Of a stretch of DNA of 25,547 nt, positions 6,884-13,956 are shown piece after piece. The stretch is taken from contig CAKQWJ010000027.1 of NCBI GenBank assembly GCA_934278925.1, forward strand, positions 1 through 25,547. Reading direction: 5' to 3'. A model generated the notes under the pieces. It was not told where the DNA came from, made no database searches, and saw only the letters and a program-made list of their open reading frames with translations. Within the stretch, counting starts at the first letter, position 1, and every line of letters starts with the position of its first letter. The position numbers were made by a program, and so were the translations under genes. The DNA comes from an uncultured Clostridia bacterium (GTDB taxonomy: Bacteria; Bacillota; Clostridia; Peptostreptococcales; Anaerovoracaceae).

Positions 6884-8757
6884 TGAAAGAAAAAGAAAAA
6901 ATTATTAATATTGCCGTTATCGCTCACGTTGATGCCGGAAAGTCCACTCTGGTGGACGCACTGCTGGCACAGTCTCACGTTTTTAGAGACAACGAGCAGG
7001 TGGTGGATTGCGTCATGGACAGCGATGCCATCGAAAGAGAACGTGGAATTACCATTTATTCCAAGAACTGTTCCATCATGTATAAGGACTACAAAATCAA
7101 TATCGTCGACACCCCGGGACACGCGGACTTCAGTTCCGAGGTAGAGCGTATTATGAAAACCGTGGATACGGTAATCCTCCTGGTGGACTCCAGTGAGGGT
7201 CCGATGCCCCAGACCCGTTTCGTGCTGAACAAGTCTCTCGAACAGGGCCTGAATCCGATTCTGTTCATCAACAAGATTGACAAGAAGGATGCGCGAATCG
7301 ACGAAGTCGTAGACGAAGTATATGAGCTGTTCATGGACCTGGAAGCCAATGACGATCAGCTGGACTTCCCGATTCTTTACGGCATTGCCAGACAGGGTAT
7401 CGCAGTCAGAGAGCCTTCCGATGCGGATGAAGTGGTCATCGGCGAAGGTGCCGGCAAGATCAAAAAGAGCCCGAAGGGTTATGGCGACCTGAACATCGAG
7501 CCGCTGCTGGAAACCATCGTCAACCACGTGGATCCGTTCCCGGACAAGAGAGAAGAGCCGCTGCAGCTTCAGATCTGCTCCCTGGCGTACGACGATTACA
7601 TCGGCAGACTGGGAATCGGCCGCATCACCAGAGGTACTCTGAAGGAAGCCCAGCAGGTTGCGGTTTGCAAGGAAGACGGTACCGTTTCCAAAAATAAAAT
7701 CAACCAGGTCTTCGTCTACCGGGGGCTCCAGAGAATGCCGGTAGCAGAAGCAGAGTGCGGAGATATCGTGGTGGTATCCGGTATTTCGGATATTTCCATC
7801 GGTGAGACCATCTGTGCACCGGATCATCCGGAAGCCATGGAGATGATTAACATCGAAGAACCGACCCTGTCCATGAACTTCATGGTCAACTCTTCTCCTT
7901 TTGCCGGACAGTCCGGTAAATACGTTACCAGCCGCCACATTCGAGAGCGTCTGGACAAAGAGCTGGAAGTCAATGTGGGTCTGGTAGTAGAAGAGACGGA
8001 TTCCACGGACTCCTTCAAGGTATCCGGCCGAGGCGAGCTGCATCTTTCCATTCTCATCGAGAACATGAGAAGAGAAGGATATGAGCTGGGTGTGTCTAAG
8101 CCGGAGGTAATCTATAAGACCGGTGAAAACGGCGAGAAGCTGGAGCCGGTGGAAGAAGTGGTTATCAGCGTTCCGGATGAATATTCCGGCACCGTCATTT
8201 CCAAGCTGAATATCCGAAAAGGTATGATGACGCAGATGATGAGCGAAGGCAACGGATATTCCCGAATCGAGTACCTGGCACCGACCCGCGGACTTATGGG
8301 GTACCGGAGTGAGTTCATCAACGATACCCACGGTGAGGGAACCATGGTTCGCCGGTTCGAAGGATTTGAGCCGTATAAGGGCGAAATTCCGCAGCGTGTG
8401 AACGGCGTGGCAATCGCTCAGGAAGAGGGCAACTGCACCCCATATGCGATTTTCAACATTCAGGAGCGGGTACAGATGTTCGTAGAACCGGGTACTCACG
8501 TATATGAGGGAATGATCGTTGGAATGAATGCCCGGAATGATGACATGGTGGTAAATCCATGCAAGGCAAAGAGAGTCTCCAACATGCGTGCGGCCGGCAG
8601 CGACGATACCATCAAGCTGACTCCGCCGAGAGTATTCTCCCTGGAAGAAGCGCTGGAATTCATCAACGACGATGAGCTGGTAGAGGTAACGCCGGACGAT
8701 ATCCGTCTCCGGAAGAAATATCTGAACGAACTGGAAAGAAGACGGGCAAACCGATAA
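6883..8757 (+). CDS. typA: BipA/TypA ribosome-associated GTPase
   Basis: TypA is a translation-factor GTPase that binds the 70S ribosome under stress and aids 50S assembly at low temperature. G motifs are G1 AHVDAGKST (14-22), G2 ERERGITI (51-58), G3 DTPGH (76-80) and G4 NKID (130-133). G5 is YGIARQG (166-172) in place of the usual YASA. The C-terminal half carries the BipA-specific LEEALEFINDDELVEVTP segment. Two things are odd. The P-loop has Ala-Gly-Lys-Ser where E. coli BipA has His-Gly-Lys-Thr, resembling EF-G/RF3-type P-loops. About 15-20 extra residues follow G5. It is 624 aa against roughly 605-610 for typical BipA. AAGGAG at 6868-6873 sits inside the end of the DUF2207 gene, and the start overlaps its stop by one base. 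It may be a divergent second copy in the genome. Confidence 0.9.
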   Translation: MKEKEKIINIAVIAHVDAGKSTLVDALLAQSHVFRDNEQVVDCVMDSDAIERERGITIYSKNCSIMYKDYKINIVDTPGHADFSSEVERIMKTVDTVILLVDSSEGPMPQTRFVLNKSLEQGLNPILFINKIDKKDARIDEVVDEVYELFMDLEANDDQLDFPILYGIARQGIAVREPSDADEVVIGEGAGKIKKSPKGYGDLNIEPLLETIVNHVDPFPDKREEPLQLQICSLAYDDYIGRLGIGRITRGTLKEAQQVAVCKEDGTVSKNKINQVFVYRGLQRMPVAEAECGDIVVVSGISDISIGETICAPDHPEAMEMINIEEPTLSMNFMVNSSPFAGQSGKYVTSRHIRERLDKELEVNVGLVVEETDSTDSFKVSGRGELHLSILIENMRREGYELGVSKPEVIYKTGENGEKLEPVEEVVISVPDEYSGTVISKLNIRKGMMTQMMSEGNGYSRIEYLAPTRGLMGYRSEFINDTHGEGTMVRRFEGFEPYKGEIPQRVNGVAIAQEEGNCTPYAIFNIQERVQMFVEPGTHVYEGMIVGMNARNDDMVVNPCKAKRVSNMRAAGSDDTIKLTPPRVFSLEEALEFINDDELVEVTPDDIRLRKKYLNELERRRANR

Positions 8758-8780
8758 AATATAATTATGAAAATAAGGAA

Positions 8781-8810
8781 TTGCCTTATTATTTATTAAT
8801 GTGCTATAAT
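8781..8810 (+). promoter_or_regulatory. Extended -10 promoter of pyruvate carboxylase
   Basis: TGCTATAAT (8802-8810) is an extended -10 with a perfect hexamer; TTGCCT at 8781-8786 is a 4/6 -35 with an 18-base spacer. It overlaps the small AT-rich hairpin AATAAGG/CCTTATT (8772-8790) that may loosely terminate typA. Confidence 0.65.
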
Positions 8811-8864
8811 GTATTGGTTTTATTAATAAATTATCATCGGTAAAAGTTAGTGAGGAAAACAAAA

Positions 8865-11800
8865 ATGGGAAGAATTAAGCAATTTAAAAAGGTTTTGGTA
8901 GCAAACCGTGGTGAAATTGCGATTCGTATTATTCGAGCTTGCCGTGAACTGGGAATCCGTTCCGTTGCGATTTATTCGGAAGAGGACAAGAATTCCCTGT
9001 TCCGTACCAAGGCGGACGAATCCTACGAAATCGGCAATGGAAAGAGCCCGATTGATGCGTACCTGGATATTGATGAAATTATTCGTCTGGCAAAGGCAAA
9101 GGGCTGCGATGCCATTCACCCGGGCTATGGTTTCTTGGCAGAGAATGCCGGCTTCGCGGAAGCTTGCGAGAAGAGCGGCATCGAATTCATCGGACCGACT
9201 CATGAAATGATGAACGCACTGGGCGATAAGATTCAGTCCAAGCTGGTAGCGGAAAGCGTTGGCGTTCCAACCATTCCGGGCGTGGATAAGGCCATCTCTT
9301 CGGAGGATGAAGCGCTGGAATTTGCAGAGAAGTGCGGTTATCCGGTAATGCTGAAGGCAGCTGCCGGCGGCGGCGGAAGAGGAATGAGAATCGTTCGCAG
9401 CAGCGAAGAACTGATTCCGCAGTTCCGTAGTGCCCATAACGAATCGGTAAAAGCATTCGGCAACGGAGATATTTTTATCGAGAAATATTTGGAAGAGCCG
9501 AAGCATATCGAGGTTCAGGTGCTGGGCGATAAGTACGGCAACCTGGTACACCTTTATGAGAGAGATTGCTCCGTACAGAGAAGACACCAGAAGGTTATCG
9601 AGTTCACACCGGCGCTCTGCCTGTCCGACGCCCAGAGAGAAGCAATCTGCAATGATGCCATCAAGCTGGCAAAAGCAGTGGATTACCGCAGTGCCGGAAC
9701 TTGCGAGTTCCTGCTGGATAAGAGCGGTCAGCACTACTTCATCGAAATGAACACCCGTGTTCAGGTAGAGCACACGGTTTCGGAGCTGGTAACGGGCATC
9801 GATATCGTTCAGGATATGATTCTGATTGCCGAGGGTTATGCCCTGGATTCCGAGAGAATCAACATCAAGTCCCAGAAGGACGTTACCATGAACGGTTATG
9901 CCATCCAGTGCCGTATTACCACCGAGGATCCGGCCAACAACTTCGCACCGGATACCGGTACCATCACGGAGTACCGTTCCGCAGCGGGATTCGGAATTCG
10001 TCTGGACGGCGGAAATGGTTTTACCGGATCGGTAATCTCCCCGTACTACGACAGCTTGCTGGTAAAAGTATGCTCGTACGGACGTAGTTTTAACGACACC
10101 ATCAACAAGGCGGTTCGTGCGCTGACGGAGATGCGTATCGAGGGCGTGAAGACCAACATCGGCTTCCTCCTGAACGTGCTGAATCACCCGACATTCCGTG
10201 CCGGAGACTGCAATACCGGATTCATCAACGACAATCCGGAACTGCTGAACATCCGTGCGGTAACCAACAGAGAGCTGCAGGTTCTGGAATTCTTGGGCGA
10301 TAAGTACGTAAACGAAACGAAGGGCCACAGAGTGGACTATAACGTTCCGGTGGTTCCGCAAGTGGATAAGAGCCGGATTCCGTCCTTCTACGGAACGAAG
10401 CAGCTGCTGGACGAGAAGGGGCCGAAGGCGGTTGCGGATTGGACGCTGGAGCAGAAGAAACTGTTGCTGACGGATACATCCCTCCGAGATGCACAGCAGT
10501 CTCTGTTCGCGACTAGAATGAGAACCAAAGACATGACGAAGATTGCACCGGCGATGGCAACTTACGGAAAGGATTTCTTCTCCTTCGAAATGTGGGGCGG
10601 TGCTACCTTTGACGTATCCATGCGTTTCCTGGGTGAGGATCCGTGGGAAAGACTGGAAACCCTTCGGAAGGAGATCCCGAATGTTTTGTTCCAGATGCTG
10701 TTCCGCGGTGCCAATGCCGTAGGATACCGGAACTATCCGGATAACACCATTCGGAAGTTCGTTCGTCAGGCAGCGAAGTCCGGAATCGATGTATTCCGTA
10801 TTTTCGATTCCCTGAACTGGATTAAGGGCATGGAAATCGCCATCGATGAGACTCTGAACCAGGGTAAGATTGCGGAAGCATCCATGTGCTACACCGGAGA
10901 TATTCTGGATGAATCCAGAGAGAAATACAACCTGAAGTACTATGTAAACATGGCGAAAGAGCTGGAGAAGAGAGGCGCGCATATCATTGCAATCAAGGAT
11001 ATGTCCGGCCTGCTGAAGCCGGTGGCTGCGGAGAAGCTGGTACGCGCATTGAAGAACGAAGTGACCGTTCCGATTCACCTGCATACCCACGATACATCCG
11101 GAAACGGTGTGGCAACGGTTCTGATGGCTGCTTCTGCCGGACTGGATATTGCGGATGCCGCATTCAACAGTGTGTCCGGACTGACCTCTCAGCCGGCACT
11201 GAACTCCATCGTTGCGGCGCTGGAGAGCTCGGATCGGGATACCGGAATGGACCAGAGAGGTTTGCAGAAGATTTCCGATTACTGGGTAGACGTTCGTCCG
11301 GTATACAGCCAGTTCGAATCCGATCTGAAGTCCACTACCGCAGAAATCTATCGTCTGGAGATTCCGGGCGGACAGTACTCCAACTTGAAGCCTCAGGTAG
11401 AAAGCTTTGGCATCGGACATCGTTTCGATGATGTAAAGGACATGTACGTGAAGGTAAACCAGATGTTCGGAGATATCATCAAGGTAACTCCGTCCTCCAA
11501 GGTGGTGGGCGATATGGCCATCTTCATGATTCGAAACGACCTGACACCGGAGAACATCGTCGAAAAGGGTGCCGAGTTCGACTTCCCGGATTCCGTTGTT
11601 TCCTATTTCGAGGGAATGATCGGTCAGCCGGAAGGCGGATTCCCGGAGGATCTGCAGAAGGTTGTACTGAAGGGCAGAGAACCGATTACCTGCAGACCGG
11701 GCGAATTGCTGGAAGATGACGATTACGAAGAATTCAAGCGTCATATTGTGGAAGATCTGGGTCTGGAAGGAACGGATCAGCAGCAGCTCAGCTATGCGAT

Positions 11801-12335
11801 TTACAGCAAGGTATTCGACGATTACATTAAAGACCTGAAGAAGAAGGGCAACTTCCGGAACATGGGTTCCGATGTATACTTCCACGGGATTGCATTGGGT
11901 CAGACAGCAGAGATTACGCTGACCGAAGGAAAGACCATGGTCATCACTTTGGAAGATGTCAGCGCACCGAACGCTGAAGGAATGAGAGATTTGACCTTTA
12001 CCATCAACGGAAACCGCAGAGTGATTTCCGTGAAGGATAAGCAGGCCCTCACCACTTCCGTAATGGCGGGCAGTGCGATCCAGTTCGCCAGCGAGGACGA
12101 TCCGAACGAAATCGGTGCCAATATCCCGGGTACCATCGTTAAGGTCCTCGCCAAAGCCGGAGACGAAGTAAAGAAGGGTGAACCGATTGCGGTTATCGAA
12201 GCCATGAAGATGGAGACCAACGTTCTGGCACTGAGAGACGGCGTCATCGAAAAGGTATATGTAAAGGAAGCGGACAGCGTTAAGTCGGGTCAGCTTATTG
12301 CTACATTAGAAACACTTGCGAACGACGAAGAATAA
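8865..12335 (+). CDS. pyc: Pyruvate carboxylase
   Basis: This biotin enzyme makes oxaloacetate from pyruvate, bicarbonate and ATP. All three parts are in one 1156-aa chain, the normal length for the single-chain enzyme. The biotin carboxylase domain runs to about residue 460, with VLVANRGEIAIRI, the glycine-rich ATP loop AAAGGGGRGM, RDCSVQRRHQKVIE and FIEMNTRVQVEH. The carboxyltransferase domain spans about 540-1000, with LTDTSLRDAQQSL, the metal-site HTHDTSGNG and the carbamylated-lysine segment AIKDMSGLL. The C-terminal carrier domain has EAMKMETN, so Lys1115 is the biotinylation site. An upstream in-frame GTG at 8850 is less likely than ATG 8865, because GAGG at 8852-8855 is correctly placed for the ATG. 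In a butyrate-forming anaerobe it would supply oxaloacetate for aspartate-family synthesis, including the DapB route. I see no biotin ligase nearby. Confidence 0.96.
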   Translation: MGRIKQFKKVLVANRGEIAIRIIRACRELGIRSVAIYSEEDKNSLFRTKADESYEIGNGKSPIDAYLDIDEIIRLAKAKGCDAIHPGYGFLAENAGFAEACEKSGIEFIGPTHEMMNALGDKIQSKLVAESVGVPTIPGVDKAISSEDEALEFAEKCGYPVMLKAAAGGGGRGMRIVRSSEELIPQFRSAHNESVKAFGNGDIFIEKYLEEPKHIEVQVLGDKYGNLVHLYERDCSVQRRHQKVIEFTPALCLSDAQREAICNDAIKLAKAVDYRSAGTCEFLLDKSGQHYFIEMNTRVQVEHTVSELVTGIDIVQDMILIAEGYALDSERINIKSQKDVTMNGYAIQCRITTEDPANNFAPDTGTITEYRSAAGFGIRLDGGNGFTGSVISPYYDSLLVKVCSYGRSFNDTINKAVRALTEMRIEGVKTNIGFLLNVLNHPTFRAGDCNTGFINDNPELLNIRAVTNRELQVLEFLGDKYVNETKGHRVDYNVPVVPQVDKSRIPSFYGTKQLLDEKGPKAVADWTLEQKKLLLTDTSLRDAQQSLFATRMRTKDMTKIAPAMATYGKDFFSFEMWGGATFDVSMRFLGEDPWERLETLRKEIPNVLFQMLFRGANAVGYRNYPDNTIRKFVRQAAKSGIDVFRIFDSLNWIKGMEIAIDETLNQGKIAEASMCYTGDILDESREKYNLKYYVNMAKELEKRGAHIIAIKDMSGLLKPVAAEKLVRALKNEVTVPIHLHTHDTSGNGVATVLMAASAGLDIADAAFNSVSGLTSQPALNSIVAALESSDRDTGMDQRGLQKISDYWVDVRPVYSQFESDLKSTTAEIYRLEIPGGQYSNLKPQVESFGIGHRFDDVKDMYVKVNQMFGDIIKVTPSSKVVGDMAIFMIRNDLTPENIVEKGAEFDFPDSVVSYFEGMIGQPEGGFPEDLQKVVLKGREPITCRPGELLEDDDYEEFKRHIVEDLGLEGTDQQQLSYAIYSKVFDDYIKDLKKKGNFRNMGSDVYFHGIALGQTAEITLTEGKTMVITLEDVSAPNAEGMRDLTFTINGNRRVISVKDKQALTTSVMAGSAIQFASEDDPNEIGANIPGTIVKVLAKAGDEVKKGEPIAVIEAMKMETNVLALRDGVIEKVYVKEADSVKSGQLIATLETLANDEE

Positions 12336-12344
12336 TAATATAAT
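12316..12344 (+). promoter_or_regulatory. Candidate promoter of butyrate kinase
   Basis: TTGCGA (12316-12321) and a perfect TATAAT (12339-12344) are spaced 17 bases apart across the pyc stop codon, giving buk an independent start with a leader of about 60 bases. No terminator separates pyc from buk, so read-through is also likely. Confidence 0.55.
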
Positions 12345-12414
12345 AACGTCTGGAGAAGGGTAAGGGATTAAACGAAACACTATTTTTCACAAGGTGAAAG
12401 GAGAAATTTTACGA

Positions 12415-13473
12415 ATGAAAAGAATTCTGGTAATCAACCCTGGTGCGACATCCACTAAGATCGCAGTTTATGAGGATGAGAACGAGGTAATGCGCGTTGG
12501 TATCGATCACGATGCTGCAGAAATGGACAAGCACGAAAAAATCGTTGATCAGATGCCGTTCCGTCGTGACATCATCATGAAGACTCTGGAAGAGAAGGGC
12601 TTTAAGCTGGAAGATTTTGATGCAATCTGCGGAAGAGGCGGACTGCTCAAGCACATCCCATCCGGTACTTATAAGGTAACTGATGCTGTAATCGAGGATA
12701 TCAAGAACCCGCCTTACGGTGAGCACGCAGCAAACCTGGGTTCCTACATCTCCAAGGAACTGGCAGACAAAGTTGGCATCCCGGCATTCTTTGTTGACCC
12801 GGTTGCTGTTGACGAGCTGGAAGACGTTGCTCGTTACTCCGGTCTGAAGGGCATGGAGAGACAGAGCTTCTGGCACGCCCTGAATCAGAAGGCCGTTTGC
12901 CGTGAAGCTGCAAAGCAGATCGGAAAGCCATACGAAGAGCTGAACATCATCGGCGTTCACCTGGGTGGCGGTGTATCCGTTGCTGCACATAAGCACGGCA
13001 AGACCGTAGACCTGAACAACGTTAAGGATGAGGGTGCTATGGGTATGGACAGAGGCGGAAGCCTGCCGGCAAACGCACTGGTAAACCTGTGCTACTCCGG
13101 AAAGACCAAGGACGAGGTAAAGAGAATCATCGGCCGTGAAGCCGGCGTGTTCTCCTACACCGGAACCAAGGATTTCCGTACCGTTGAGAACAAGGCATTT
13201 GATGAGCACGATGAAGAGTGCATGGGCGCATTCAAGGCAATCGCTTATCAGCTGGCAAAGGATATCGGCGCTATGGCTGCTGTTCTGCGTTTCGATGTAG
13301 ATGCTATCGTCTACACCGGCGGAATGGCTTACAGTGAACGTTTCTGCGAGGAAATCACTTCCTACGTAGGAAAGATCGCTCCGATCATCCGTATCCCGGG
13401 CGAAGAAGAGATGAAGGCTCTGGCTCTGGGTGCACTGAGAGCTCTGAACGACGGAGATTACAAGAATTATTAA
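12415..13473 (+). CDS. buk: Butyrate kinase
   Basis: Butyrate kinase turns butyryl phosphate and ADP into butyrate and ATP, the last step of the Ptb-Buk fermentation branch. The 352-aa protein is of the acetokinase/ASKHA fold. It has the N-terminal ILVINPGATSTKIAVYED, the CGRGGLLKHIPSGTY loop, GEHAANLGSYI, HLGGGVSVAAHKHGK and the late VYTGGMAYSERF. These match butyrate kinases rather than acetate kinase, which carries a different N-terminal NCGSSS motif. ATG 12415 follows AAAGGAG by 11 bases; an in-frame GTG at 12394 is rejected because it overlaps that site. Branched-chain carboxylate kinases share the family, so isobutyrate or isovalerate use cannot be excluded. Phosphotransbutyrylase (ptb), the usual partner, is not adjacent. 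A strong terminator follows. Confidence 0.95.
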   Translation: MKRILVINPGATSTKIAVYEDENEVMRVGIDHDAAEMDKHEKIVDQMPFRRDIIMKTLEEKGFKLEDFDAICGRGGLLKHIPSGTYKVTDAVIEDIKNPPYGEHAANLGSYISKELADKVGIPAFFVDPVAVDELEDVARYSGLKGMERQSFWHALNQKAVCREAAKQIGKPYEELNIIGVHLGGGVSVAAHKHGKTVDLNNVKDEGAMGMDRGGSLPANALVNLCYSGKTKDEVKRIIGREAGVFSYTGTKDFRTVENKAFDEHDEECMGAFKAIAYQLAKDIGAMAAVLRFDVDAIVYTGGMAYSERFCEEITSYVGKIAPIIRIPGEEEMKALALGALRALNDGDYKNY

Positions 13474-13481
13474 TCGTTCGG

Positions 13482-13499
13482 GACGGACTTGGGTCCGTC
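13482..13499 (+). other. Short hairpin after buk
   Basis: GACGGAC (13482-13488) pairs with GTCCGTC (13493-13499) around four bases. It lacks a T-run, and the true terminator follows 18 bases later; it may protect the mRNA 3' end. Confidence 0.5.
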
Positions 13500-13516
13500 G
13501 GAATTGAATGATGTTA

Positions 13517-13553
13517 GGAATCCCCCCTGCAGAAATGCAGGGGGATTCCTTTT
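13517..13553 (+). terminator. Intrinsic terminator of buk
   Basis: GGAATCCCCCCTGCA (13517-13531) and TGCAGGGGGATTCC (13536-13549) form a GC-rich stem with one bulged C and a GAAA tetraloop, followed by TTTT. Confidence 0.9.
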
Positions 13554-13557
13554 CCCA

Positions 13558-13860
13558 TTGCACCAAGTTTCCGGGCGTTTTTAGCACGCGGCTGCCGGGG
13601 ACTTGGTGCATGAATCCCCGCAAGGCCTTGATCTTCTGTTCCCATTGCACCAAGTTTCCGGGCTTTTTGAGCACGCGGCCGCCGAGGACTTGGTGCACGA
13701 ATTCCCGCAAGGCCTTGTTCTTTCGTTCCCGTTGCACCAAGTTTCCGGGATTTTTGAGCAAGCGGCCGCCGGGGACTTGGTGCATGAATCCCCGCAAGGC
13801 CTTGATCTTCCGTTCTCATTGCACCAAGTCTGCGGCTCTTTTCAGCAAGCGACCGCAGAA
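13558..13860. repeat. 3.5 tandem copies of an 87-bp hairpin-forming repeat
   Basis: Copies start at TTGCACC at 13558, 13645, 13732 and 13819, each exactly 87 bases apart; the last is partial and diverged. Copies 1-3 each hold TGCACCAAGT and ACTTGGTGCA, which pair into a 10-bp stem, with an inner CCGG/CCGG in copies 1 and 3. Each also has a separate 10-base palindrome CAAGGCCTTG. In copy 4 the arms have changed to TCTGCGG and CCGCAGA, which still pair with each other. Because 87 is a multiple of three, several frames stay open on both strands, but the implied peptides look non-biological. The repeats fill most of the 483-bp gap between buk and the next gene, beyond the buk terminator. Confidence 0.85.
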
Positions 13861-13907
13861 GAGCGTGCTTTGAACCACTGCTTGTATGACTTTTGCTCAA
13901 AAAGAAG

Positions 13908-13913
13908 TATAAT
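13908..13913 (+). promoter_or_regulatory. Probable -10 of the first coiled-coil/CAP gene
   Basis: A perfect TATAAT lies 43 bases before ATG 13957, directly after the repeat array. The best -35 is poor (TTGTAT at 13882-13887, 20-base spacer), so activity may be weak or need an activator. Confidence 0.4.
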
Positions 13914-13956
13914 CAAAGTATCGATATTTCCAATCGTGTTCAATGGGAGGAAGGAT

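Noticed and set aside
8772..8790. Firm terminator for typA
   Set aside because: The stem is seven AT-rich pairs and overlaps the pyc promoter; it may reduce but is unlikely to stop transcription.
8847..11885. Very long minus-strand open frame opposite pyruvate carboxylase
   Set aside because: It mirrors the codon pattern of a certain gene, has no family motifs and no ribosome-binding site. The same holds for the long frame opposite typA (6880-8862).
13558..13860. CRISPR array
   Set aside because: The units are contiguous near-identical 87-mers without unique spacers of even length, and there are no cas genes.
13603..13956. Upstream extension of the first coiled-coil/CAP reading frame, and minus-strand frames with 29-residue repeats
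   Set aside because: They are the 87-bp DNA repeat read through; the length is divisible by three so frames stay open. There is no suitable ribosome-binding site, and the real signal peptide starts at 13957 with GGAGG before it.
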